From the NCBI GenBank assembly GCA_002707495.1, contig PAMZ01000022.1, positions 1 through 64,000 on the forward strand: DNA of 64,000 nt, read 5' to 3'. Numbering within the stretch: position 1 is the first letter of the stretch; the number at the start of each line of letters is the position of its first letter. Below the pieces are notes generated by a model that was not told the DNA's origin, searched no databases, and saw only the letters and a list, made by a program, of their open reading frames with translations. Shown here in pieces: positions 33,041 to 42,022 of this stretch. Both the position numbers and the translations under genes were made by a program. The stretch comes from Halobacteriovoraceae bacterium. GTDB taxonomy: Bacteria; Bdellovibrionota; Bacteriovoracia; Bacteriovoracales; Bacteriovoracaceae.

Positions 33041-34918
33041 TTATCTCGCCATAAGTGCATCTTTGATAATTCCATGGCCCTGAAACTCGCCCTCTTTAAA
33101 GAAGGTATTAAATCCCGCTGCGGACTCAGTTTTCCCATTAAATCTTCCATAAAGCTGAACATTATCTTCCCCAAAAAGAAGCTTTAGTCCTGAAAAGTTT
33201 TGAGCATTTTGTCCTAGGTGCTCCATAAAAGCCTTGAACTGAGTGAGAGCAAAATTTTGATGATAATGATACTGAACATAAAGAGCTCTATAGGTTTGAT
33301 CAAATTTACTCATACACCTTTTAACTTGCTTAGTGAGTTGGTTCATATTTTGAGAAATGCCTCCTGAACATATATAAGCGTAGATTTTATTCAACTCATA
33401 TTGAGAATGATTAAACATCGAAATGATTCCTCCCTCTGCAACTTGGGCATTCAAATCAAGCGAATAAGGAGCTTTGATTTTACCGTTATCAATTCCTGTG
33501 ATGATTCCCCCTTCTAACTTAGTGAATGACTTCATTAAGTCTATGAGTTTTCTTTTATCACTACTCCTATTTTTTTTGGCCGAAAACTCTTTACTCAGTC
33601 TAACTGAGAATCGAATATCGCTCGGCAATTGGCTCATATCAGGCTGCTTGCTAGGCGCTTCAAACTCAAAGACAAGATTTTCCACATCTCGAGTTTTATA
33701 TTTAGAAAAATTTCGAGAGTTAAAAACTGTATCAAGAGGACTGCTATCAAACGCAACTCTCTCTTGCTGAAATCTATAGAAAAACCTCTCCCATTGATCC
33801 GATCTCAAAACCAACTCTTCAGTTGAACTTCCCCACAATTTGCCCCACATAAGTAAATACAAAGCCATGTTTTCGCTAGCTACTCTGGAGTCTTGAGTCC
33901 CATCCTCGAAAGGCTTGAATTCGTCCAAATGCTTGGGATCTTTTCCATTGTTGAAATCATCAAAATTGACCATCAAGGGGTCATGAGCAGGTAACGTCAC
34001 TAGATCTTGATGGTTAAAAGTAAAATGAGTGATTTTAGTTCTTGAATAACTATTTTGATATTCCCCTCCGAGAAGGCTAATTTTAAGAAGATTGAGGAAA
34101 TCTAGTTGAAGGGCGACCTCCACTCGGGAACCTAGGACTCTCATTTTTTTATGAGACACCCTTAGTTCATCTAAAGCCTCCCTGGATTGTTCAAGTCTAT
34201 GATAAGAAATATTTGAAAGCTTATTAAATGCGACAGTTGCCCCGGCCATTAATTGCAAACCATAAATAGAAGGAGTTCTGGCATTAGCTCCTATTTTTAA
34301 ACTTAAAAACTCTTCTTTTTGTATTAACTCGTTATTTTCAATATCTAAAAATTTATTTCCATCAAAATTTTTAAAGCTTAAAAGAAGCCGGTCAAAATTT
34401 TTCTTTAATCCCTCTTCATACGTTCGAGCAAAATACTGATATGAATACTCTCTTTTGTAAAAAATTCCTGCAAAAGCATTGAGCTGCTCATCAGATATTT
34501 CTACTTGTCCTGCATCTCTCAATTTACTTAAGTACTGCTTTGCTCCTATGCCTAAAACGAGTCGGTCTAAAACAATCCAACCCTCTTGGTTTAGCATTGG
34601 TTCTAAACGCCTAACCGCTCCAACTTGGATTTGACCATCTATAGCAGTGTACCAACTCAGCTCTGGAAAATTGACTCTCCCCAATTGGACGTCTTGTCTT
34701 TGATCCATGGTCTCTTCCCAAGCAGAGTTTACTAATTTATATCCTTCACTTTTGACTCGATCCCAAAGTTTTTGAAGTACTGGTGGTAGCCCTTGCTGAC
34801 TCCTCGTCTGTGCTTCAAACTTATCCGTTAGTTTAAAGTTTTGAAATTTTGGATGGTTAGCAAAAGATGGTAGCGATAAACACAAAAGGGCAACGCTCCA
34901 AATGATCCTGGTCAACAT
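33041..34918 (-). CDS. Large exported protein of unknown function
   Basis: About 625 residues from the ATG at 34918, which has GAAGGAG 6 bases upstream (the ATG at 34933 has none). A signal peptide (MLTRIIWSVALLCLSLPSFA) is clear. The rest is soluble, with many charged and aromatic residues and only two cysteines near the C-terminus (YICSGG and KRCMSK), probably a disulfide. No domain recognised. It lies upstream of the kexin-like protease in the same direction and may share its transcript or be its target. Confidence 0.88.
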   Translation of the reverse strand: MLTRIIWSVALLCLSLPSFANHPKFQNFKLTDKFEAQTRSQQGLPPVLQKLWDRVKSEGYKLVNSAWEETMDQRQDVQLGRVNFPELSWYTAIDGQIQVGAVRRLEPMLNQEGWIVLDRLVLGIGAKQYLSKLRDAGQVEISDEQLNAFAGIFYKREYSYQYFARTYEEGLKKNFDRLLLSFKNFDGNKFLDIENNELIQKEEFLSLKIGANARTPSIYGLQLMAGATVAFNKLSNISYHRLEQSREALDELRVSHKKMRVLGSRVEVALQLDFLNLLKISLLGGEYQNSYSRTKITHFTFNHQDLVTLPAHDPLMVNFDDFNNGKDPKHLDEFKPFEDGTQDSRVASENMALYLLMWGKLWGSSTEELVLRSDQWERFFYRFQQERVAFDSSPLDTVFNSRNFSKYKTRDVENLVFEFEAPSKQPDMSQLPSDIRFSVRLSKEFSAKKNRSSDKRKLIDLMKSFTKLEGGIITGIDNGKIKAPYSLDLNAQVAEGGIISMFNHSQYELNKIYAYICSGGISQNMNQLTKQVKRCMSKFDQTYRALYVQYHYHQNFALTQFKAFMEHLGQNAQNFSGLKLLFGEDNVQLYGRFNGKTESAAGFNTFFKEGEFQGHGIIKDALMAR

Positions 34919-35030
34919 AAATGACTCCTTCAAAGATGTTTTATTTGATTATATTATCGGCTCCCCCCTGCACCAATCGAGTGACTATTTAACCTACTGA
35001 AAACTTTGCCGCTTTTAGAGCTAAGAGAAG

Positions 35031-35059
35031 TTGACAAATATGCATATAAAAATTTCACT
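35031..35059 (+). promoter_or_regulatory. Possible sigma-70 promoter
   Basis: A perfect -35 (TTGACA, 35031-35036) with a 17-bp spacer to a weak -10 (TTCACT). The position about 50 bp upstream of the 35112 start is suitable; the -10 match is poor. Confidence 0.3.
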
Positions 35060-35111
35060 TCAATTTTGAAAGACTGTCCTGCATTAGCTATAAGTGCTCA
35101 AGGGAGAAAAT

Positions 35112-36071
35112 ATGACTCGAAAAATCTGGCTCATTCTAGGATCACTCGCGCTTGTTCTTGTTTTCTCCTTCACGCTTCAAAATAAAACAATTGTTAATTC
35201 TGTACAAAATAATAAACCGACTGGTTTGCTAGAACAAAAGGTCCGTTTAAAATCGAGCTCGATTAGCAAGGCTCCTCTAAAGCAGGGAAAGCCAACTTCA
35301 AAAACCTTGTCGCTACTAAAATCTCCCAAAGAACTTCAAAAAGAAATTGATATTCAATCAAAAAATCGAAAACGTCTCACTCAAAAAATTTTGGAGCTTC
35401 AAGAGTTGGGAGAACTAAATCAATCGTTTGAACAATCTCTTATTCCCGCCCTAGAAGCACAAGGTATTAAGTCTGATCGGATTAAGCAATTTGTCTCAAA
35501 CTATAATTTTAATACTAAATTCAAAGATGAACTAAACCAACTACACCAAGAAGATCTCTACGCCTTATTAGAGTTACTTGAACATCCTCTGACAGATAAA
35601 TTAAAGTCATTAGAAGAAGGATCACAAGTTCAATTTGCAAAGATGGTAAAAAATGGAGAGAGTTTTAGTTTAGATCCTGAAAAAAAAGTCTTAATTGAAG
35701 GGATAATGAATGAGACCAATAGTCTAGAGCAAACAGAGAGTGTGTTAAATAGCCTTTTTTCTGTGACCTACAGTGCCGCCATGCAATCAGACACGAAGAA
35801 AACAGCTGCAGAAATTCGATCCGAGGCCTCTCAACTTGCCTCAAAAATGACTGCTGCTCAAATGCCAAGTGTAAAAAAAATATTTGAATTAACTTACAGC
35901 AACCTGAGCTACGATGAACTAGATGAATACCATCAATTTATGCAAAAATCTCACGCTAGAAGGGCAACAGAGGTTAGCTTGAACACGACCCAGAAAGTTC
36001 TCAGTGATTTTTTATTTCAGTTTACAACCATGCTGATTGAAGAAAAAAAGACCATAAAGCCCAAGATTTGA
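35112..36071 (+). CDS. Membrane-anchored helical protein of unknown function
   Basis: About 319 residues from the ATG at 35112 (AGGGAG upstream). One N-terminal membrane segment (IWLILGSLALVLVFSFTL) anchors a periplasmic domain that is almost wholly helical and rich in Lys, Gln, Ser and Leu, with likely coiled-coil (ELQKEIDIQSKNRKRLTQKI). No cysteines and no recognised domain. The MltF-like gene follows 30 bp downstream, so a cell-envelope role is possible. Confidence 0.85.
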   Translation: MTRKIWLILGSLALVLVFSFTLQNKTIVNSVQNNKPTGLLEQKVRLKSSSISKAPLKQGKPTSKTLSLLKSPKELQKEIDIQSKNRKRLTQKILELQELGELNQSFEQSLIPALEAQGIKSDRIKQFVSNYNFNTKFKDELNQLHQEDLYALLELLEHPLTDKLKSLEEGSQVQFAKMVKNGESFSLDPEKKVLIEGIMNETNSLEQTESVLNSLFSVTYSAAMQSDTKKTAAEIRSEASQLASKMTAAQMPSVKKIFELTYSNLSYDELDEYHQFMQKSHARRATEVSLNTTQKVLSDFLFQFTTMLIEEKKTIKPKI

Positions 36072-36101
36072 TTTCTAGAGCTAAGTCATACAAAATGAGA
36101 T

Positions 36102-37457
36102 ATGAACATTTTATTACTCATCTCTCTCATGATCATTAGTTCGTGCAGTGAAGAAGTTCGAACACTTTATGACATTAAAAAAGAAAATAAACTAAGAGTC
36201 GTTTTAAGAAACTCTCCCACAACGTATTTCGAAGATAGAGATGGAAAAGCTGCTGGTTTTGAGTATGAGATGTTAAAAGAGTTTGCGAAGTGGCTCAAAG
36301 TAGAGCTTGAAATCACGACCACTGATAGTACTGAAAAACTTTTGGAACATCTAGAGTTCAAAAAAGCTGATCTAGCTATTGGAAGTTTAACTATCACAAG
36401 TGCTAGGAAGAAAGAATTCCTATTCACGTTGCCCTATTTGGAAGTAAATCAGGAGGTGATTTGTCATCGCTCCAAGAGAATTGAAAATATACAAGACCTA
36501 GCTAAAGCCAAGGTGATAGTTGCAAAGAATACGAGCTACGCAGAAATTCTCAGAACGCTGAAAAAAGAAGTCCCTGAATTAACTTGGGTCGAGGATGATG
36601 AAGACTCTCAAGATCATACTTTTGAGCAAGTACAAGCACAGAATTATGACTGTACCGTGATTGACTCTAATATTAGAAAGCTAAATCAAATGTTTTATCC
36701 TGATTTAAGATTTTCTTTTGTTTTAGGCGAGGAGAACAAAATAGCTTGGGCAATGAACAAAGGAAACACCGAGCTTCAATCGATTTATAATAAGTGGTTT
36801 GAAAACGTATTTAGAAAATCTGGGCTTAAAGCACTTAAAGAAAAATACTACGCTACAACTCAGGACTTTGATCCCTACGATATCAACAAATTTAATGAGA
36901 GAGTCAAAACAAGACTTCCCAAGTATAAAGAGTACTTTCAAAGTGAAGCCGCTAAAATTGGATGGGACTGGAAGCTCTTAGCTGCAATTAGTTATCAAGA
37001 ATCACATTGGAATGAAAAAGCTCTCTCTCCCACAGGCGTAAGAGGCTTGATGATGCTCACGCGCTCCACGGCAAAAGCCATGGGAGTCAAAAATAGAATT
37101 GATCCGAAACAAAGTATTGAGGGAGGAGCAAAATATTTGAAAAAAATGCACGATCGACTTCCTCGATTCATTCAAGGGAACTCAAGATTATGGATGACAC
37201 TAGCTGCTTATAATGTTGGTTATTCGCACCTAAGAGATGCAAGAGGTTTAGCAGCCTGGCGTGAGCGAAACCCAAACACATGGGCTGGAGTTCGAACTGT
37301 GCTGCCTCTTCTCTCTCAAAAAAGATACTACAAGAGATTACCTCATGGTTATGCAAGGGGTAAAGAGCCAGTGGTCTACGTCGATAGAATTAAGAATTAT
37401 TACGAGTTGATTCAAAAAGCAATTAATGGAACTGTAAAAGTAAAGATTTATAATTAA
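36102..37457 (+). CDS. mltF: MltF-type membrane-bound lytic transglycosylase
   Basis: 451 residues. Lipoprotein signal with lipobox Cys about 15 (IISSCSEE). Residues ~25-250 are an SBP_bac_3 (solute-binding) domain, which in MltF senses muropeptides; residues ~275-451 are the SLT domain, with catalytic Glu in SYQESHWNEKA and the family phrase SPTGVRGLMMLTRSTAKAMG. The enzyme cleaves the MurNAc-GlcNAc bond to form 1,6-anhydro ends. Followed by a VanX-like dipeptidase and an EEP-family protein, forming a cell-wall cluster. Confidence 0.93.
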   Translation: MNILLLISLMIISSCSEEVRTLYDIKKENKLRVVLRNSPTTYFEDRDGKAAGFEYEMLKEFAKWLKVELEITTTDSTEKLLEHLEFKKADLAIGSLTITSARKKEFLFTLPYLEVNQEVICHRSKRIENIQDLAKAKVIVAKNTSYAEILRTLKKEVPELTWVEDDEDSQDHTFEQVQAQNYDCTVIDSNIRKLNQMFYPDLRFSFVLGEENKIAWAMNKGNTELQSIYNKWFENVFRKSGLKALKEKYYATTQDFDPYDINKFNERVKTRLPKYKEYFQSEAAKIGWDWKLLAAISYQESHWNEKALSPTGVRGLMMLTRSTAKAMGVKNRIDPKQSIEGGAKYLKKMHDRLPRFIQGNSRLWMTLAAYNVGYSHLRDARGLAAWRERNPNTWAGVRTVLPLLSQKRYYKRLPHGYARGKEPVVYVDRIKNYYELIQKAINGTVKVKIYN

Positions 37458-37478
37458 GAGTATTTATCCTATAATAGG

Positions 37479-38192
37479 GTGATGAAAACTTTAATTTTAC
37501 TCTTAGCTTTACTAAGTTTTTCGACTTTCAGTCAAAAATCAGATCAAGATATTTCACTGGATCAGTCTAGTTTTAGTTCAATTAGCTCTCAAAACTCGTT
37601 GGGAATTATTGTCGACATGAAGTATTTTACGACAAGAAATTTCACATTGGAGAAAGTTGATGGCTATCAAGCTAATGCTTGTTTTCTCCATAAGAAAGTT
37701 TTAGAAAACCTAAAAAAAGTTCACAAGGATTTAAAACAAAAGGGATATGGTCTTTATCTATTTGATTGCTATAGACCTCAAAAAGGAGTAGATCATTTCG
37801 TTCGTTGGTCACATGCACCAGATCAACCTCTTTCCAAAAAAAATTACTACCCTAAATTAGAGAAGTCCGTACTCTTTGAATCGGGATATATTGCAAGAAA
37901 GTCAGGTCACTCCAGGGGGAGCACGGTAGACTTATCTATATACAAATTAAGCGATCCTAAAAAAAACCCTATTGATATGGGAACTCCTTTTGATTTCTTT
38001 GGACCAAAATCTCACACTGCAAATTCTGAAATATCGAATATGGCTAAATCAAATCGAAAAACTCTCTTAACGTCCATGAAGAAATATGGGTTTCAAAATT
38101 ATAAAAAAGAATGGTGGCACTTTACCTATAAGCCAGAGCCAACTCCCAAAACATACTTTAACTTTAATGTGTCTTTAGATAAGTCTAAATGA
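37479..38192 (+). CDS. Exported VanX-like D-Ala-D-Ala dipeptidase (M15D)
   Basis: 237 residues with a signal peptide. Zinc ligands fit the family: His144 and Asp151 in SGHSRGSTVDLS, His214 in EWWHF, with catalytic Glu211; YGLYLFDCYRP carries the conserved Arg. Such enzymes hydrolyse free D-Ala-D-Ala dipeptides. It is exported, which suggests digestion of peptidoglycan fragments (own or prey) rather than glycopeptide resistance. Overlaps the next gene by 4 bp. Confidence 0.92.
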   Translation: MMKTLILLLALLSFSTFSQKSDQDISLDQSSFSSISSQNSLGIIVDMKYFTTRNFTLEKVDGYQANACFLHKKVLENLKKVHKDLKQKGYGLYLFDCYRPQKGVDHFVRWSHAPDQPLSKKNYYPKLEKSVLFESGYIARKSGHSRGSTVDLSIYKLSDPKKNPIDMGTPFDFFGPKSHTANSEISNMAKSNRKTLLTSMKKYGFQNYKKEWWHFTYKPEPTPKTYFNFNVSLDKSK

Positions 38193-39061
38193 AAATATAT
38201 TTAATACTCATTGCAATATGTCTTCAATTAAATCATGTTCAAGCTAACGTCATTAAAGTTCTTAACTTCAATACAATGTGTGATTTTTGTAAAGGTTCAG
38301 ACTTTTTTGATTACTCAAAACGTCAAAAAGAACTTCGAGAGCTGATTCAAAGGCACAAGCCAGATCTGATGAGCCTCCAGGAACTCCGCACGCGCTCTCA
38401 AGTTAAAGAGCTTTTAAAAGATACTGACAGTTATGGGATTATAGCGACAGAAGGTCTATTGATGAGTTATGCCGATCCTGCAATCGTCTATAATAAGAAT
38501 AAATTTAAACTCGTCTCTTTTAAGAATTACTGGCTTGGCCCCAATCATGGTCATTTTTCCTTTGGATGGAGATCTGCCCTGCCAAGACAAATATTAATAG
38601 CTGAGTTCATCTTTCAGGGGACTCATTTTCATTTCATAAGTTCCCATTTTGATAATTTAAAGACCAACCTTAAAGGCTCAATCGATGCTCTTAATAAAAT
38701 TGCATCAGAATTGAAAGGGCCTATACTTTTCGCAGGAGACACTAATATTCCTGTTAATATGAAACTATATCAGAAATTCTCACTTCAATGGCATGATGCC
38801 TTTGAGAGAAAAGAAAGTTTTCAAGTACTAGGTGAGTACCAATCCGATCTCGATATTTGTTATTTGAAAAAGGGAAAAGTATTTCCAACCTGTAGAGTCG
38901 AGCACTTTCTTATTGATAAAAAATATAACTGGAAAGTGAAAAATATTCTATTAGATGCTAAAAGAAACTCTCAAAATGAATTTCCCTCTGACCACAGGGC
39001 CTACGTCTTAGACATTATTTTTCCTTCAGACGCTCCACAATCATCATTGTCAGATCAGTAG
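38189..39061 (+). CDS. Exported endonuclease/exonuclease/phosphatase family protein
   Basis: 290 residues with a signal peptide (MKIYLILIAICLQLNHVQA). EEP-fold motifs: LNFNTMCDFC at the start, SLQELRT (metal-binding Glu), FAGDTNIP (catalytic Asp-x-Asn), and SDHRAY (Asp-His) at the end. Members cleave DNA, sphingolipids or phosphoinositides; with a signal peptide a nuclease or phospholipase C acting outside the cytoplasm is likely. The 3' end overlaps the convergent thioesterase by 47 bp. Confidence 0.9.
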   Translation: MKIYLILIAICLQLNHVQANVIKVLNFNTMCDFCKGSDFFDYSKRQKELRELIQRHKPDLMSLQELRTRSQVKELLKDTDSYGIIATEGLLMSYADPAIVYNKNKFKLVSFKNYWLGPNHGHFSFGWRSALPRQILIAEFIFQGTHFHFISSHFDNLKTNLKGSIDALNKIASELKGPILFAGDTNIPVNMKLYQKFSLQWHDAFERKESFQVLGEYQSDLDICYLKKGKVFPTCRVEHFLIDKKYNWKVKNILLDAKRNSQNEFPSDHRAYVLDIIFPSDAPQSSLSDQ

Positions 39062-39446
39062 ATGAAGTAAGATTTCCTAATTCATCATAGGTTTTGATAT
39101 CCCAAACATGAGTTGTTCTTCCAATCTTAACTGGTGTTGCAATACCTTTTAAAATACCATTTCGAACTGCCTTAAGATGATTTGTTGTAATACTCAATCC
39201 TACTGCATGGTGAGTACTTGGATCACAAATCAAGTTGGCTGCTATACTCCCTAGGGTTTCAGCGAAAACGCAATTTGCGCCACCGTGAAGAATTCCAAAA
39301 GGCTGTTTGTTCCTATGATCTACCGGCATAGTCCCCACAAGAGAGTCTTCATTGAGTTCTGTGATCACGATTCCACAGTTCTCAACCATTGTCTTCACAT
39401 TGCCCTGATTAATTTGCTCTAGATTATAGTTTTGAAACCACAACAT
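39015..39446 (-). CDS. Hotdog-fold thioesterase (PaaI/YdiI-like)
   Basis: 143 residues. The active-site segment PFGILHGGANCVFAETLGSIAANL has the HGG motif and the Glu of PaaI-type thioesterases. Members hydrolyse acyl- or aryl-CoA such as DHNA-CoA or phenylacetyl-CoA derivatives. No aromatic-degradation or menaquinone genes are adjacent; the phenylalanine hydroxylase operon is 4 kb away. Cytosolic. The C-terminal 15 residues overlap the convergent gene. Confidence 0.9.
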   Translation of the reverse strand: MLWFQNYNLEQINQGNVKTMVENCGIVITELNEDSLVGTMPVDHRNKQPFGILHGGANCVFAETLGSIAANLICDPSTHHAVGLSITTNHLKAVRNGILKGIATPVKIGRTTHVWDIKTYDELGNLTSSTDLTMMIVERLKEK

Positions 39447-39515
39447 TCAAACTCCCTGATATAGATCATTGAATCACACCTTATTAGACTTACAATAGAA
39501 TAAAAGGGGTCTCTC

Positions 39516-40634
39516 GTGAAATATTTTTTTATATTCTTAATTACTACTTCGACATTTGCAAAAAATACACCAGAAGCTATGCGAGGAGCTTTATCTGCAT
39601 TGACTGAACTACTGCCTTATACCAGTTCAGAGTTAAAGTTTAGTGACCCACATCATGAAAAATCAATTAATCAAGCGCTAGAAAAACTGACAGTGAACTT
39701 TCAACAAGCAAAACATAGTAAAGAGATAAAACGACCTACTTTAGAGCCTAGCTATCAGACTCTCATTAAACAAGTCGAAGATGCCAAGGTCCATTTTTCA
39801 GCTGGTAATAAGCACTACGCCAGGATCAAGCTTAACCAAATTAGTCATCTTTGCATTTCTTGTCATACTCAATTTCCAGAAGATCGCCTGAAAAGCCAAA
39901 TAACAAATCATCAAGCGATCGAAAAAGTCTTTAAAGAAGATGACTTCAATAAAGCAAATATTGAGTTTATTTTAAGAGACTATCAAAAAGCGCTTAGCAG
40001 TTATAAAAAATTTATAAAGAAAAGAGCCAAAAAAAACAGGTCGAATGCTAAAACAGATCAGTATTTGCTTCCACAAAAACAACTCTTTGATAGGGAGCTA
40101 TATCAAGCAGTTTTCAACTCAATACTTATCAAAACGAAGGTTAATGGAGACGCAAAAGAAGCTTTAAAATATTTAAAAAATATAGAGAGAGAAATCGAGC
40201 TTCCCAAGTATGTGCTAACTGAGGTAGAGAAATGGGAAGATCAATTGAGAAAATGGACGGGTGAAGTAAACATCAATAAAAAGATTAAATCTCTAAAGAC
40301 TGATAGCGTGCTAGATGGAGATCATGACATCGACCTTCTCATGATAAGTGGAAATCTGAGTAAGAAAAACTATACAGATCCTGCTCAACTCAAGCAAAAT
40401 GACCTACTCTATTGGATGGCCATGACTGAATATCGAGTTGGGAAAAATAGTTTTTATTCTCTGGGAGACATCTATCTCAAAAAGTGCATCGAAATTTATC
40501 AGAAGACTAAACCAGCAAAAGAATGCTTTCAAGCCTATGAAGAAGAAGTCATGTTCCGCCATACTGGTTCATCTGGAGTTTTTCTTCCTCAAGAAGTAAA
40601 AGAGGAATTAAAGGCTTTAAAGTCTCTTCTCTAA
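39516..40634 (+). CDS. Exported monohaem c-type protein with helical repeats
   Basis: 372 residues, starting at GTG behind AAGGGG, with a signal peptide. One CxxCH haem c motif (Cys113, Cys116, His117 in HLCISCHTQFP). N-terminal ~110 residues are helical, like cytochrome c'-type bundles; the rest (DYQKALSSYKKFIKKRAKK, DAKEALKYLKNIEREIELP) looks like TPR-type helices. It may tether or sense redox or gas ligands in the periplasm. No known family. The stop shares four bases with the convergent flavoprotein. Confidence 0.85.
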   Translation: MKYFFIFLITTSTFAKNTPEAMRGALSALTELLPYTSSELKFSDPHHEKSINQALEKLTVNFQQAKHSKEIKRPTLEPSYQTLIKQVEDAKVHFSAGNKHYARIKLNQISHLCISCHTQFPEDRLKSQITNHQAIEKVFKEDDFNKANIEFILRDYQKALSSYKKFIKKRAKKNRSNAKTDQYLLPQKQLFDRELYQAVFNSILIKTKVNGDAKEALKYLKNIEREIELPKYVLTEVEKWEDQLRKWTGEVNINKKIKSLKTDSVLDGDHDIDLLMISGNLSKKNYTDPAQLKQNDLLYWMAMTEYRVGKNSFYSLGDIYLKKCIEIYQKTKPAKECFQAYEEEVMFRHTGSSGVFLPQEVKEELKALKSLL

Positions 40635-42022
40635 TCGCAAGGAAAGATTTCAAGAACCGGAGAGGGCTCTTCTACTTTATCTCTTAGATCTCTGAGGGCA
40701 GTTCTAAGACCTTCCTCAATCACAGGATGATAGAAAGGAAGCGCTAGAACTTGATTAACAGTAAGGTCCTGATCAATGACCCAGCTCAATAGATGCGCAA
40801 TATGTTCACAACTAGGCCCCATCATTTCAGCGCCTATGAGCTTTCCAGACTTCTTATCACCATAAACTCTTAGGAGTCCATTTTCTTTTAACTTCACTAT
40901 GCTTCGACCTTGACCTTCGAAGCTAACTTCTCCAATAGCAAAATCTATTTTCAAATCTATTAACTCTTTATAAGTTTTACCTGAAAAAGCAATATTTGGA
41001 TCACTAAAAGTAATCATAAGAGGGGTTCGTCGCCTAAACTTAGTAAGAGGATTGACCGCATTAAATCCTGCGATTTTTCCTTCATCACTAGCCTCATGTA
41101 AAATTTGATACTCTCCAGTGTTATCACCTGCAATGAATATATGTTCATGATCTACTAATTGAAAGGTATGAGGATCGTGATCAGGAACTTGCCCTTTAAA
41201 GCCCAAAACTTCACCCCGAACAGAATCCCAGCATGGGTAGCGTCCTGCCGTAACTAAGACCTTGTCCACTTCAATTTCTCTATCACCAAGATCTAAGACT
41301 AGTCCAGAGCTAGATTTTCTAGCACCTTTTAAACCGTTAAAAGTAAGGTTCATTTCTTCAGAGAATTTTTTTATCACGTAAGTATTTAATTCAGGGTCTG
41401 TGATACCAGCAATGTTTTGTCTTCTGGCAATTCCAGTAACTTCTAACCCTAAACGATGTAACGATTGACCAAGTTCTAAGCCTATCACTCCAAGACCCAA
41501 GACTGCCCAGCGTTTTGGCAAGTCTTCTAATTCAAAAAATTGATCCGTATTGACACAAAATTCTTCACACCCTTCCAAAGGAGGTGGTAAATTCGGTTTC
41601 GATCCAGTCGCGACAATAATTTTATCTGCTTGTATTGTCTCTTCCCCTATTCTCAATGTATGAGGATTTACAAATTCAGCTATGGCAGACTTAAAATGAG
41701 TTTCTTTCCAATCTTGCATTCCACCCAAGACACCTCTTACAAAACGATCTCTAAGTTTTCTCACATGAAGCATTACTTCTTTTGTGTTTACTTCCAAACT
41801 CTCATGTCCATGAATCCCTTGTTCAGAAAATTTATGTCTTCGGTTAAAATCTTGAGCTACCTGAATGAGAACCTTGGAAGGCATACATCCGACTCTCGCA
41901 CAAGTCGTCCCTAGGACTCCCCCATCGACGACTAAATAATTGTCGGTTTTCTTGGCGACTTCTCTTCGAGCGGACAAGCCTCCCGAACCGGCTCCGATGA
42001 TGACAACATCATATTTTTTCAT
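40631..42022 (-). CDS. Dihydrolipoamide dehydrogenase-like flavoprotein
   Basis: 463 residues. FAD motif VVIIGAGSGGLSARR; redox cysteines 41 and 46 in TTCARVGCMPSK; NAD motif LGLGVIGLELGQ; FAD-binding GDNTGEYQILHEASDEG; and the C-terminal His-Glu pair in PFYHPVIEEGL. It is class I pyridine nucleotide-disulfide oxidoreductase, close to Lpd. No 2-oxoacid dehydrogenase partner is near; instead it is last in the phhA-phhB-FHA operon with 4-bp overlap, so it may reduce another partner. The CARVGCMPSK variant is shared by Lpd homologues not tied to complexes. Confidence 0.92.
   Translation of the reverse strand: MKKYDVVIIGAGSGGLSARREVAKKTDNYLVVDGGVLGTTCARVGCMPSKVLIQVAQDFNRRHKFSEQGIHGHESLEVNTKEVMLHVRKLRDRFVRGVLGGMQDWKETHFKSAIAEFVNPHTLRIGEETIQADKIIVATGSKPNLPPPLEGCEEFCVNTDQFFELEDLPKRWAVLGLGVIGLELGQSLHRLGLEVTGIARRQNIAGITDPELNTYVIKKFSEEMNLTFNGLKGARKSSSGLVLDLGDREIEVDKVLVTAGRYPCWDSVRGEVLGFKGQVPDHDPHTFQLVDHEHIFIAGDNTGEYQILHEASDEGKIAGFNAVNPLTKFRRRTPLMITFSDPNIAFSGKTYKELIDLKIDFAIGEVSFEGQGRSIVKLKENGLLRVYGDKKSGKLIGAEMMGPSCEHIAHLLSWVIDQDLTVNQVLALPFYHPVIEEGLRTALRDLRDKVEEPSPVLEIFPCD

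Noticed and set aside
37479-38192. Vancomycin resistance gene vanX
   Set aside because: It has a signal peptide and sits with MltF, without vanH/vanA; general dipeptidase role is more likely.
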